A stretch of DNA of 64,000 nucleotides from Caulobacter soli (GCF_011045195.1 NZ_CP049199.1:4571501-4635500), one strand, 5' to 3'. Shown: positions 40,991 to 50,298, numbered from the stretch's first letter. Program-made: numbers and translations. Notes: generated by a model from the sequence alone, not told the origin.

Positions 40991-43507
40991 ATGCGCTTTA
41001 CTCAGGTGCTTTGCGGCACGGCGTCCGCCGTCGTGCTCGCCGGTCTGACCCCGATGGCGGCTCAGGCTCAACAATCAGACATCCCCACCGTCGACAGCAT
41101 CGTCGTCACCGCCCAGAAGCGCGAGCAGAACCTGCAGGACGTGCCGGTGGTGGTCACCGCGGTCGGCGCCAAGCTGCTGCAGGACACGGGCGTCAAGGAC
41201 ATCAAGGATCTGACGATCCTGACCCCCGGTCTGACCGTGACCTCGACCACGTCGGAAGCCTCGACCACCGCCCGGATTCGTGGCGTCGGTACGGTCGGCG
41301 ACAACCCTGGCCTCGAAAGCTCGGTCGGCGTCGTGATCGACGGCGTCTATCGCCCGCGCAACGGCGTGTCGTTCGGCGACCTGGGCCAGATGGAGCGCAT
41401 CGAGGTCCTGAAGGGCCCGCAAGGCACCCTGTTCGGCAAGAGCACCTCGGCCGGCGTCATCAACATCGTCACCAAGGAGCCGGAGTTCGGCTTCGGCGCC
41501 GAAGGCGAGGCGACGATCGGCAACTTCAACGCCCACGGCCTGGCCGCTTCGGTGACCGGTCCGCTGTTCGGCACGGAAACCCTGGCCGGTCGCCTGTACG
41601 TCGCCGCCCGCGAGCGCGACGGCTATAACGACGTGGTCACCGGCAAGGGTCCCAGCGACCGCGACGAGGACGCCGACCAGAACTTCTACACCGTGCGCGG
41701 CCAGCTGCTGTTCGTGCCGGACGACAAGTCCAGCTTCAAGCTGATCGGCGACTACACCAAGCGCGACGAGAACTGCTGCGGCGCCGTGCAGATCCGCACC
41801 GGCGCCACCGCCGGCCTGCTGGCCATCGTGAACGGCGGCCCGGCCCTGGCCAACCCCGCCAATCCCTATGACCGCGTCGCCTATTCGAACCGCGGCGCCC
41901 CGGCCTCGGTCGAGGACAAGGGCGTGTCGCTGGAAGGCAAGATCGACACCGGCTTCGGCGAGATCACCTCGATCACGGCCGTCCGCAACTGGCGCACCGA
42001 CAACGGCCAGGACTCCGACTTCAGCACCGCCGACCTGGCCTACCGCGTGAAGGACGGCACCAACTCGGCCGAGTTCACCACCTTCAGCCAGGAAATCCGC
42101 CTGGCGGGCCAGACCGACAAGTTCGACTGGCTGGTCGGCGCGTTCCTGGCCGACGAGAAGTTGGATAACAAGGCCAACTTCCTCTACGGCAACAACTACG
42201 AGCAGTATCTGGGCCGTCTGCTGTCGCTCGCGGCGTCGCCCAGCACCGGCGGCCTGCCCAACTTCGTCGCCACCCTGCTGAACCGCGCGCCCAACACCAG
42301 CTTCGTCGGCGGCCAGGGCCTGCACGACCGCTACCAGCAGCGCGCCACCACCATCGCCGGCTTCACCAACAACACCTGGCACGTGACCGACGCCTTCGAC
42401 ATCACCGCCGGCCTGCGCTACTCGATCGACGACAAGACACTGGACACCTACCAGACGACCAGCGACGGCGGGATCGCCTGCGCCACCGCCCTGTCGCCGG
42501 CCGGCCAACTGCGCATCGCCACCCTGGTCGGCGCCGCCAACGCCCCGACCGTCATCGGCAACCTCTGCCTGCCCTGGGCCAACCCCCTGTTCAACGGCCG
42601 CGGCACCAAGCAGAAGCGTTCGGACAAGGAATGGAGCGGCACCATCAAGGCGTCGTACCGCTTCTCGCCCGAGGTCTTCACCTACGCCTCGTACGCGCGC
42701 GGCTATAAGGGCGGCGGCTTCAACCTGGACCGCACCCAGTCGTCCAACGGCCTGCCCAGCGGCGGTTCGGGCATCACGCCGATCAAGGACACCTCGTTCC
42801 CCGCCGAATTCGTCGACAGCTACGAACTGGGCATGAAGAACACCCTGTTCAATCGCACGGTGCTGTTCAACATCACGGGCTTCTACCAAAAGTTCAGCGA
42901 CTTCCAGCTGAACACCTTCCTGGGCACGTCGTTCGCGGTGCGCTCGATCCCGGAAGTGACCTCCAAGGGCGCCGACCTCGACTTCATCTGGTTCACCCCG
43001 GTGCACGGCCTGTCGATCCAAAGCGGCCTGAGCTATTCGGACACCAAGTACGGCGATCAGGCGGTTCCGAACGATCCGACCAACGCCCTGGCCCTGCTGC
43101 CGGGCAGCCGCATGTCCCTGGCGCCCAAGTGGTCGGGCACCGCCTCGGTGACCTACGAGCACCCGGTCGGCGACAGCCTGAAGGCCCGCTTCAACGTCGG
43201 CGCCAAGTACTCGTCCGACTACAACACCGGTTCGGACCTGTTCCCGCCGAAGGTCCAGAAGGACTACACCGTGGTCAACGGCCGCGTCGCCCTGGGCGCC
43301 GTGGACGACAAGTGGACCATCGAACTGTGGGGTCAGAACCTGTTCGACGAGAAGTACGAGCAAGTCGCCTTCAACGGCTTCCTGCAAGGCTCCTCGGGCC
43401 TCTCGGCGACCAACAAGGTCTACAACCCGGCCGCCGACACCATCACCTACGACGCCTTCCTGGGCGCGCCGCGCACCTACGGCATGACCCTGCGGGCCAA
43501 GTTCTAG
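40991..43507 (+). CDS. TonB-dependent outer-membrane receptor (second)
   Basis: An 838-residue receptor. The signal peptide covers about 1-27 (MRFTQVLCGTASAVVLAG then MAAQAQ), the TonB-box-like segment is VDSIVVTAQKREQ, the plug has IEVLKGPQGTLFGKSTSAGV, and the barrel ends in the classic YGMTLRAKF with terminal Phe. AGGA-type ribosome sequence (GAGGTAGG) lies just upstream of the ATG. It differs clearly from the receptor at 4959. There is no adjacent regulator or periplasmic binding protein, so the substrate cannot be inferred. Confidence 0.94.
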   Translation: MRFTQVLCGTASAVVLAGLTPMAAQAQQSDIPTVDSIVVTAQKREQNLQDVPVVVTAVGAKLLQDTGVKDIKDLTILTPGLTVTSTTSEASTTARIRGVGTVGDNPGLESSVGVVIDGVYRPRNGVSFGDLGQMERIEVLKGPQGTLFGKSTSAGVINIVTKEPEFGFGAEGEATIGNFNAHGLAASVTGPLFGTETLAGRLYVAARERDGYNDVVTGKGPSDRDEDADQNFYTVRGQLLFVPDDKSSFKLIGDYTKRDENCCGAVQIRTGATAGLLAIVNGGPALANPANPYDRVAYSNRGAPASVEDKGVSLEGKIDTGFGEITSITAVRNWRTDNGQDSDFSTADLAYRVKDGTNSAEFTTFSQEIRLAGQTDKFDWLVGAFLADEKLDNKANFLYGNNYEQYLGRLLSLAASPSTGGLPNFVATLLNRAPNTSFVGGQGLHDRYQQRATTIAGFTNNTWHVTDAFDITAGLRYSIDDKTLDTYQTTSDGGIACATALSPAGQLRIATLVGAANAPTVIGNLCLPWANPLFNGRGTKQKRSDKEWSGTIKASYRFSPEVFTYASYARGYKGGGFNLDRTQSSNGLPSGGSGITPIKDTSFPAEFVDSYELGMKNTLFNRTVLFNITGFYQKFSDFQLNTFLGTSFAVRSIPEVTSKGADLDFIWFTPVHGLSIQSGLSYSDTKYGDQAVPNDPTNALALLPGSRMSLAPKWSGTASVTYEHPVGDSLKARFNVGAKYSSDYNTGSDLFPPKVQKDYTVVNGRVALGAVDDKWTIELWGQNLFDEKYEQVAFNGFLQGSSGLSATNKVYNPAADTITYDAFLGAPRTYGMTLRAKF

Positions 43508-43521
43508 GCCTGAAACCCGAA

Positions 43522-43544
43522 CGGGCGGCGGCCTCCGCCGCCCG
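43522..43544 (+). terminator. Hairpin after TonB receptor 2
   Basis: CGGGCGGCGG-cct-CCGCCGCCCG is a perfect 10-bp stem 15 bases after the receptor stop, followed only by ACTTTG. It is the first of two consecutive hairpins. Confidence 0.65.
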
Positions 43545-43560
43545 ACTTTGAAACGACGGG

Positions 43561-43600
43561 AAGGGCGATCCGGGCGACCGGGTCGCCCTTTCCTTTGTCC
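43561..43600 (+). terminator. Second intrinsic terminator after TonB receptor 2
   Basis: AAGGGCGA pairs with TCGCCCTT (an alternative inner stem GGGCGACC/GGTCGCCC exists), then TCCTTTGTCCCTTT follows. With the preceding hairpin it would form a tandem terminator. Confidence 0.7.
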
Positions 43601-43680
43601 CTTTCGCCGCGGCCAAGCTTTTATCGAATCCCGAACCGTCCCACCCTGGCGCTCAAGGATTCGTCGCGGAGGCCCATCCC

Positions 43681-46140
43681 ATGAAGACCGTCCGACTGCT
43701 CGGCGTCTGGGTCTGCCTGTTGCTGGGGCTGGCGATCGCCAACCTGGCCCTGCGAACGCCCCCGCCCCTGCCGGCCAACGCCCCCGCCGACCAGTTCTCG
43801 GCCACGCGCGCCATGGCCGACGTCCGCGCCATCGGCGGCAAGCCCCACCCGATCGGCTCGGCCGAGATCGTCCGGGTTCGCGACCATCTGATGAGCCGCA
43901 TCGCGGGCCTCGGGCTGGAGGTCTTCGTCCGCCCCGGCGAGGGCGTGCGCGAGGCGGCCAAGTGGTCGCCCCGCTCGATGGCCGTGGGCGCGGTGCAGAA
44001 CATCGTCGCCACCCTGCCCGGGACCGACCGCGAGGCCCCCGCCGTGCTGGTGATGAGCCACTACGACACCGTCCACAACTCGCCCGGCGCGGCCGACGAC
44101 TCCGCGGGCGTGGCCGCGGCCCTGGAGATCGCCCGCGCCCTGAAGGCCGGCCCCCAGCCCGCCCGCGACGTGATCTTCCTGTTCACCGACGGCGAGGAGC
44201 CGGGCCTGCTGGGCGCCGAGGCCTTCTTCGGTCGCGATCCCCTGCGCGAGCACGTGGGCGTGGTGATCAACATGGAGGCCCGGGGCGACGCGGGCCGCGC
44301 GGCCATGTTCCAGACCGGCCCCGACAGCGGCGACCTGATCCGCCTCTATGCCGGCGCCGCCCACCAGCCGACCGCCAACTCGCTGGCCGCCGCCGTCTAT
44401 CAGCGGATGCCCAACGACACCGACTTCACCCACGCCCTGCGCGTGGGCCTGCCGGGACTGAACTTCGCCTTCATCGACGACCAGCTGGCCTATCACACGC
44501 CCCTGGCCACGCCCGACCACCTGAACCAGGGCAGCCTGCAGAACCTGGGCGACCAGGCCCTGCCCGTGGTCCGCGCCCTGGCCATGGGCCAGGCCCTGCC
44601 GGCCAAGTCGCCCGACCTGATCTATTCCGACGTCCTGGCCCTGGGCCTGGTGGCCTATCCGATCGAGATCGGCTGGGCGATCCTGGGCCTGGCCGGGGTG
44701 CTGATCGTCTTCACCGGCTATCGCGCCCTGCGCGGCAAGGCCGTGACCTTTGTCGAGATCCTGCGCGGGATCGCCGGCTTCCTGCTGCTGGCGGCCGGCG
44801 CCGTCCTGGCCCTGCACCTGGCCGGACGGCTGATCGGGATCGGCGACCAGCAGCGCTATTACGCGGTGCTGGGCCAGTTCAACGCCCTGCTGCCCGGCGC
44901 CGGGATCCTGCTGATCGGGGTCTGCCTGACGATCCTGATCCTGCAGGCGCGCGGCGTTCGCGGACTCTGGGGACGGGTCTGGGTCAGCCTCATCGCCCTG
45001 GCCGCCGGGGGTCTGTGCAGCCTGGTCGGCGGTTTCGACCAGATCGGCCTGGGCCTGGGCGTCGCCGTCGTGGTGCTGGCCTGGCTGAGCCTGGGCCGGG
45101 GCGTGGGCGTGTTCGGCGCCTGGCTGGGCGCCCTGCTGGTGGTGCTGGCCCTAGCCGTGACCGCGCAGGTGCTGCTGCCCGGCGCCTCGGTGATGCTGGC
45201 CTGGCCGCTGCTGGCCGCCAGCCTGGCCGCCGCCCTGGTCATGGCCGTGGGCGGCGCCCGCGACCGCCGCGTGGCCTGGCTGCTGACCCTGGTCATCGCC
45301 CTGGTCGCCGTCGCCGTGGTCGCCCAGCTGAGCGCCTGGGGGGCTTGGACCTTCGCCGGTGTGGGCCTGACCGAGCCGGCGGTGCTGGCGGTGTTCGCCA
45401 TCCTGGCCGCCCCCGCCCTGCTGCCCCTGGCCTTCGACTTCGCCGCCTATCGCTGGGCTCCGATTTTCGCCGGCGTCGCCGTCGCGGCCGGGGTCGGACT
45501 GCTGGCCTATGCGGGCCTGGGCGACCCCGGCCCGACCCGGCCGCGCCTGGCCGAGGCCAGCCACCTGGCCGACCTGTCGACCGGCACGGCCTGGCGGGTC
45601 TCGCCCCAGCCGCGCCTGGATCCCTGGTCGACCGTGGTGCTGTCGGACAACGACGCCAAGCCCGTGCGCCAGGCCTATCCGCCGCTGTTCCGCGAGCCGG
45701 TCTGGATGGCCCCCACCAACGTCCTGCCGGTCGAGCGGCCGGTGCTGACCATCGACCGGGCCGGCGACCGCCTGCTGGTCCGCGCCGTGCCGACGGCCGG
45801 CGCCGAGGTCCTGACCCTGCGGCTACGGCCCAGCGTCGACCTGGACCAGCCGCGCCTGAACGGCCGGCCGATCGCCCTGCCGACCAAGGCCGGGGAATGG
45901 TCCAGCCTCAGCTATCACGCCCCCGATCCCAACGGCGTCACCCTCAGCTTCACCGCCAGGGCGGCCGGCAAGATCGAGGTGGCCGTGGTCGAGATCCGCG
46001 ACGGCTGGCCGCGCGGCGCCTCGGCGATCCCGGCCAAGCCGCCGGGCCTGATGGGCATGGGCTATTCGGACAAGACGATCGTGCTGGATCGCGGGGCGTT
46101 GAGTTGGCCGGCGTTCGTGGACAGCGACACCCAGCCATAA
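43681..46140 (+). CDS. M28-family metallopeptidase with large membrane domain
   Basis: An 819-residue protein. A signal anchor is at about 5-22. The M28 zinc peptidase domain (about 40-320) keeps its ligands: His127 and Asp129 (SHYDTVHNS), Asp139 (ADDSAG), Glu172-Glu173 (FTDGEEPGLLGAE) and MEARG. About nine membrane helices follow (about 335-620), then a C-terminal extracytoplasmic domain. This matches the Fxna/Pff1-like layout of M28 peptidases with the active site outside the cytoplasm. It probably clips peptides in the periplasm. The physiological substrate is unknown. Confidence 0.9.
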   Translation: MKTVRLLGVWVCLLLGLAIANLALRTPPPLPANAPADQFSATRAMADVRAIGGKPHPIGSAEIVRVRDHLMSRIAGLGLEVFVRPGEGVREAAKWSPRSMAVGAVQNIVATLPGTDREAPAVLVMSHYDTVHNSPGAADDSAGVAAALEIARALKAGPQPARDVIFLFTDGEEPGLLGAEAFFGRDPLREHVGVVINMEARGDAGRAAMFQTGPDSGDLIRLYAGAAHQPTANSLAAAVYQRMPNDTDFTHALRVGLPGLNFAFIDDQLAYHTPLATPDHLNQGSLQNLGDQALPVVRALAMGQALPAKSPDLIYSDVLALGLVAYPIEIGWAILGLAGVLIVFTGYRALRGKAVTFVEILRGIAGFLLLAAGAVLALHLAGRLIGIGDQQRYYAVLGQFNALLPGAGILLIGVCLTILILQARGVRGLWGRVWVSLIALAAGGLCSLVGGFDQIGLGLGVAVVVLAWLSLGRGVGVFGAWLGALLVVLALAVTAQVLLPGASVMLAWPLLAASLAAALVMAVGGARDRRVAWLLTLVIALVAVAVVAQLSAWGAWTFAGVGLTEPAVLAVFAILAAPALLPLAFDFAAYRWAPIFAGVAVAAGVGLLAYAGLGDPGPTRPRLAEASHLADLSTGTAWRVSPQPRLDPWSTVVLSDNDAKPVRQAYPPLFREPVWMAPTNVLPVERPVLTIDRAGDRLLVRAVPTAGAEVLTLRLRPSVDLDQPRLNGRPIALPTKAGEWSSLSYHAPDPNGVTLSFTARAAGKIEVAVVEIRDGWPRGASAIPAKPPGLMGMGYSDKTIVLDRGALSWPAFVDSDTQP

Positions 46141-46142
46141 AT

Positions 46143-46270
46143 CCGCTCATCCCGGCGAATGCCGGGACCCAGATGGAATGGCGCTTTGGCCTGACGCCAA
46201 AAGCTCTGAGTCCTTCCAATCATCCACACCGCTAAGGGATCTGGGTCCCGGCATTCGCCGGGATGAGCGG
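46143..46270. repeat. 128-bp inverted-repeat element, copy E
   Basis: Perfect 32-bp terminal inverted repeats equal to those of copy B. The core shares TGACGCCAA with copy D and carries GAGTC, a potential CcrM site. It starts two bases after the M28 peptidase stop and ends 15 bases before the stop of the convergent synthetase gene. Confidence 0.9.
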
Positions 46271-46285
46271 TTGTTGAAGCGAGAC

Positions 46286-48148
46286 TCAAATGACGATCAC
46301 CCCGTCCCCCGGCGGCTCCGCGAACAGCCCCTCAACCACCGCCGCCCGCCGCTCCAGCGTCGCGCGCTGGTTCACATAGCCCTTGTCGGTGATCTCGCCG
46401 GCGTCGATGGACGGCGGTTCGGTCAGGATCGCCACCCGCGCCACGCGCCGCGAACCACCGCCGGCCGCGGCGTTGAACGCCCCGATGCGGTCGCGCAGGA
46501 TCGCCGTCAGCTTGTCCAGCGGCGTGCCCGGCCCCTCGTCGGCGACCAGCGCCGCCAGCCCGGCCGGCGAGGGCCAGAGCATGGCGGCGATGAACGGCTT
46601 GTCCTGGCCGGCGATCACCGCGTCGTGGACATAGGGGCTGCAGGCGGCTACCAGGTCGGGCCTCAACACCCCGACGCTGACCCAGGTGCCGCTGTCCAGC
46701 TTGAAGTCCTCGGTCACCCGGCCGTCGAAAACCAGGCCCTTGGACGGGTCGTCCGGATCCACGAACCGCGCCGCGTCGCCCAGCTTGTAGAAGCCCTCCT
46801 CGTCGAAGGCCGCCGCCGTCTTCTCCGGGTCCTTGTGATAGCCGCTGGCCACCGTTGGACCCTTGACCCGCACCTCGTATTTCGAGCCCGACGGGACCAG
46901 CTTCAGGGCCAGGCCCGGCAAGGGCAGGCCGATCAGCCCGACGCGCTCGGTGATCCAGTGGGTGACGGTGACGCCTTGGGTCTCGGTCGCGCCGTACATG
47001 GTGGCCAGCGGCACGCGATGGCCGGTCTCGGCCACGGCCAGGGCCTGCATGCGCTCGTAGACGTCGTTGGACAGGGTGGCCCCGCCATAGGCCATGTAGC
47101 GCAGGTTCTTGAAGAACGCGGCGCGCAGCACCGGATCGGCCTCCATCGCCCCGGCCAGCATGGCGAAGGCCACGGGCGCCGAGCCGAAGACGACGGGCGA
47201 GACCTCGTAGAGGTTCTTGATCGTGGTCTCGAACATCCCCGGCAGAGGCTTGCCCTCGTCGATCCACAAGGTTCCGCCGTTCCAGATCACGCCGTTGAAG
47301 CCGATGTTGCCGGCCGAGATATGGCTCCAGGGCATCCATTCCAGGCTGTCGGGAATCTCGTCGGCCGGGTCGTCCTCCAGCTTCAGCCCCTCCTGGCCGG
47401 CGATGACTCCCGCCATCATCGCATGGGTCTGGGGCACGCCCTTGGGCATGCCGGTCGAGCCGGAGGTGAACAGGTACTTGGCGACGGTCTCCGGCCGGAG
47501 CGTCTCGCGCCTGGCGACGACGTCGCGCGGCGGGGTGGCGGCCACGGCGTCGAAGGCAACGGCCCCCTCCCCGGCGCCGTCGGCGGTGACCAGCAGCAGG
47601 TCGGGACGAAGCGCCCGCAGCGCCGCGATCGCCTTGTCGAACATCGCGCCGGACTGGGCGAAGACCACCTTCGGCGCGACGGTTTCGAAGCAGTGCTTCA
47701 GCTTGCCATGGTCGGCCGACATCAGGCTGTAGGCCGGGCTGACCGGCGCGGCGGGAACCCCGGCGGCGTAGGCGCCCAGGGTCATCAGGGCGTGCTCGAT
47801 CGAATTGCCCGACAGGATCATCACGCTGTCGTCGGCCGTGACGCCCTGGTCCAGCAGCCACTGGCCGATCCCCTCGACCGCCCGCTGGGCCTGGCCATAG
47901 GTGACCCCGCGCCAAGGGCCGTGACCAGGCTCGCGCTGCTTCAGATAGGGCCGGTCGGGATGCAGGGCGGCCTTGTCGGCCAGCAGGTGGCTGATCGTGC
48001 GCGGCCCGTCGCCCGGCGCGTGGTTGGAGGTGATGACGATGCTACCGTCGGGGCGGCGGTCGACGGTGATGTCGGCGCCCTTCATCGGGAAGGGCTTGAA
48101 GGGGGCGGTGGCCAGATCCGACGCCACCGGAGTTTCGACGCCGCCCAT
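46286..48148 (-). CDS. Feruloyl-CoA-synthase-like acyl-CoA synthetase
   Basis: A 620-residue AMP-binding enzyme of the ANL superfamily. The P-loop YLFTSGSTGMPKGVP, the ATEG-equivalent MYGATETQGV and the FDGRVTEDFKLDSGTWVSVG segment are present. The last, with SGTW in place of the usual hinge, marks the feruloyl-CoA synthase branch. Such enzymes activate ferulate or related aromatic acids with CoA. The ALDH at 48859 could serve a vanillin-type step, but no enoyl-CoA hydratase/lyase is in view, so ferulate breakdown is only a possibility. Confidence 0.85.
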   Translation of the reverse strand: MGGVETPVASDLATAPFKPFPMKGADITVDRRPDGSIVITSNHAPGDGPRTISHLLADKAALHPDRPYLKQREPGHGPWRGVTYGQAQRAVEGIGQWLLDQGVTADDSVMILSGNSIEHALMTLGAYAAGVPAAPVSPAYSLMSADHGKLKHCFETVAPKVVFAQSGAMFDKAIAALRALRPDLLLVTADGAGEGAVAFDAVAATPPRDVVARRETLRPETVAKYLFTSGSTGMPKGVPQTHAMMAGVIAGQEGLKLEDDPADEIPDSLEWMPWSHISAGNIGFNGVIWNGGTLWIDEGKPLPGMFETTIKNLYEVSPVVFGSAPVAFAMLAGAMEADPVLRAAFFKNLRYMAYGGATLSNDVYERMQALAVAETGHRVPLATMYGATETQGVTVTHWITERVGLIGLPLPGLALKLVPSGSKYEVRVKGPTVASGYHKDPEKTAAAFDEEGFYKLGDAARFVDPDDPSKGLVFDGRVTEDFKLDSGTWVSVGVLRPDLVAACSPYVHDAVIAGQDKPFIAAMLWPSPAGLAALVADEGPGTPLDKLTAILRDRIGAFNAAAGGGSRRVARVAILTEPPSIDAGEITDKGYVNQRATLERRAAVVEGLFAEPPGDGVIVI

Positions 48149-48260
48149 CGTTCTCTCCCGGTCGATTATCGTTGTTTACCGAAGAGGTTACGCGGCCTGC
48201 CGCTCGCGTAAAGCGTGCCCGTGCGTAAGGCGTGTGTCCGTTAGCCCACACTTTTCAGCC

Positions 48261-48386
48261 GTCATTCCCGCCCTTGTGGCGGGAACCCCTCTGTCCACCG
48301 CAAGGGCAGAGGTGTGGCGCGCCAGCGCGCCAAGGCGTCTCACCGTCAGCTGAACCAGGGGTTCCCGCCACAAGGGCGGGAATGAC
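48261..48386. repeat. Inverted repeat with perfect 30-bp ends beside a GIY-YIG gene
   Basis: Left arm 48261-48290 (starting GTCATTCCCGCCCTTGTGGC) is the exact inverse of right arm 48357-48386. The 66-base core has smaller palindromes (GGCGCGCCAGCGCGCC). It begins 112 bases upstream of the synthetase start and ends 47 bases before the GIY-YIG start. Its sequence family is different from the CCGCTCATCC elements. Confidence 0.9.
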
Positions 48387-48433
48387 GAAGCTTATATGTT
48401 CACCTATTGTTCCAAAAACCGGAGAGCGCCATC

Positions 48434-48760
48434 ATGGTCTCGCAGGACGCCTGGATCGCCGTCTACATGATGACCGATGGCTACCGAGGGACGCTCTACA
48501 CCGGCGTGACGGGTCAGTTCTTCACGCGGATCGTCCATCACCGTGAAGGGCGAACACCCGGCTTCACACGCGAATACGGCCTCAAGCGTCTCGTCTGGTA
48601 CGAGATTCACGACCTGATGACCGACGCGATCCAGCGCGAGACATCGATCAAGCGTTGGCGCCGACAGTGGAAGATCAATCTGATCGAACGCGACAATCCT
48701 CGCTGGGACGACCTCTACGCGTCGGTCTTTGAATGGGCGCCGGTTCCGCGCCAAATCTGA
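48434..48760 (+). CDS. GIY-YIG nuclease family protein
   Basis: A 108-residue single-domain protein. YMM (11-13) and YTG (22-24) form the GIY-YIG core, Arg32 and His35/36 follow, and QRETSIKRWRRQWK contains the metal-binding Glu69. The ending LIERDNPRWDDLY is typical of the UPF0213/YhbQ-like stand-alone group. Such proteins are presumed DNA nucleases; functions of the small ones are mostly unknown. GGAGAG lies 7 bases before ATG 48434. The gene abuts a 126-bp perfect-ended inverted repeat. Confidence 0.9.
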   Translation: MVSQDAWIAVYMMTDGYRGTLYTGVTGQFFTRIVHHREGRTPGFTREYGLKRLVWYEIHDLMTDAIQRETSIKRWRRQWKINLIERDNPRWDDLYASVFEWAPVPRQI

Positions 48761-48799
48761 GTCCGAGACGAAGAAAGGGCCGCGCGGCTCTCGCCGGCG

Positions 48800-48847
48800 C
48801 GACCCCTCATCCGTCAGCTTCGCTGACACCTTCTCCCGCAAGGGGAT
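48800..48847. repeat. Single arm of an inverted-repeat family
   Basis: Inner hairpin GTCAGC-ttc-GCTGAC flanked by CCCCTCATCC and CGCAAGGGGATG, the same plan as one arm of the elements at 15775, 17645 and 62423. It lies 11 bases beyond the stop of the aldehyde dehydrogenase and may terminate it. Confidence 0.65.
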
Positions 48848-48858
48848 GAAGGATCCAG

Positions 48859-50298
48859 TTACTCCGCCGCTTGCTTGGCCGAATAACCCAGCACGGCCTT
48901 GGTCTCGAGGAACTCGCCGAAGGCGTGGTCGCCCCATTCGCGGCCGTTGCCGCTCATCTTGTAGCCGCCGAACGGGGCCATCAGGTCGGGGCCGGCGCCG
49001 TTGAGCACCACCTGGCCGGCCCGCAGCCTGGAGGCCACGGCCCGCACCTCGGCCTCGTCGTTGCCCGAGACATAGGCGGCCAGGCCGTACTCGGTGTCGT
49101 TGCCGATCGCCACGGCCTGGTCGACGCCGTCATAGCCGAGGATCGCCAGCACCGGGCCGAAGATCTCTTCCTTGGCGATGGTCATGTCGGGGGTGACGTT
49201 GGCGAAGACGGTGGGCTTCACATAGTAGCCGACCTCCAGGCCTTCCGGCTTGCCGGGACCGCCGGAGACCAGGGTCGCGCCCTCGTCGACGCCCTTCTGG
49301 ATCAGGCCCTGGATCTTGGTCCACTGCACCTCGGAGACGACCGGGCCCAGCTTGGAATTGCCGTTGGGGTCGCCCACGGTGTGAGCGTCGGCGGCGGCCT
49401 TGGCGATGGCGATCACCTCGTCCATGCGCTTCTGGGGGACCAGCATCCGGGTCGGGGCGTTGCACGACTGGCCCGAGTTCATCATCACCGAGGCCACGCC
49501 CCCGCCGACCGCCTTCTGGTAGTCGGCGTCGTCGAGGATGATGTTGGGGCTCTTGCCGCCCAGCTCCTGGTGCACGCGCTTGACGGTCGGGGCGGCGTTG
49601 CGGGCCACCTCGATGCCGGCCCGGGTCGAGCCGGTGAACGACACCATGTCGACCTCGGGGTGCGAGGACAGGCCCGCGCCCACCACTGGCCCGTCGCCGT
49701 TGACCAGGTTGAACACCCCGGCCGGCACGCCGGCGGCCGCCAGGATCTCGGTCCAGATCCAGGCCGAGAACGGCGCCACTTCCGAGGGCTTGAGCACCAT
49801 GGTGCAGCCGACGGCCAGGGCCGGCGCGACCTTGCAGGCGATCTGGTTGATCGGCCAGTTCCACGGCGTGATGAAGGCGCAGACGCCGATCGGCTCCTTC
49901 ACCAGGCGCGTCGTGCCGCGGTCTTCGCTGAACTTGTAGTCCTTCAGCACCTGCAGCGCGGTCTGGACGTGGGCGATCCCCATGGCCGCCTGGGCGCGCT
50001 GGGCCAGCCACGACGGGGCGCCCATCTCCTCGGTGATGGCTTTCGCCATGTCCTCGAAGCGCTTCTGGTACTCGGCGATGATCCGCTCGAGCAGGTCGAT
50101 GCGCTCCTCGCGGCTGGTCAGTGAGTAGGTGGCGAAGGCCTTGCGGGCGGCGCGGACAGCCAGGTCGACATCCTCGGCCGTGCCCAAGGTCACCCGGCCG
50201 GCCACGGTCTCGGTGGCCGGATTGATCACGTCGACCGTCTTGGAGCCCTTGGGCTGGACCCATTGTCCGTCGATGTAGAACTTCAGGTAGTCGCGCAT
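48859..50298 (-). CDS. NAD(P)-dependent aldehyde dehydrogenase
   Basis: A 479-residue ALDH with catalytic Glu245 (QELGGKS) and Cys279 (NSGQSCNAPTR), plus the cofactor segment TPWNWPINQIACKVAPAL. It oxidises an aldehyde to the acid; the branch is the broad-specificity class often annotated for medium-chain or aromatic aldehydes. It may serve the feruloyl-CoA-synthase-like neighbour (vanillin oxidation), but the GIY-YIG gene and repeats lie between them. ATG 50298 follows GGAGGAG; the 21-codon extension is rejected. Confidence 0.92.
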   Translation of the reverse strand: MRDYLKFYIDGQWVQPKGSKTVDVINPATETVAGRVTLGTAEDVDLAVRAARKAFATYSLTSREERIDLLERIIAEYQKRFEDMAKAITEEMGAPSWLAQRAQAAMGIAHVQTALQVLKDYKFSEDRGTTRLVKEPIGVCAFITPWNWPINQIACKVAPALAVGCTMVLKPSEVAPFSAWIWTEILAAAGVPAGVFNLVNGDGPVVGAGLSSHPEVDMVSFTGSTRAGIEVARNAAPTVKRVHQELGGKSPNIILDDADYQKAVGGGVASVMMNSGQSCNAPTRMLVPQKRMDEVIAIAKAAADAHTVGDPNGNSKLGPVVSEVQWTKIQGLIQKGVDEGATLVSGGPGKPEGLEVGYYVKPTVFANVTPDMTIAKEEIFGPVLAILGYDGVDQAVAIGNDTEYGLAAYVSGNDEAEVRAVASRLRAGQVVLNGAGPDLMAPFGGYKMSGNGREWGDHAFGEFLETKAVLGYSAKQAAE

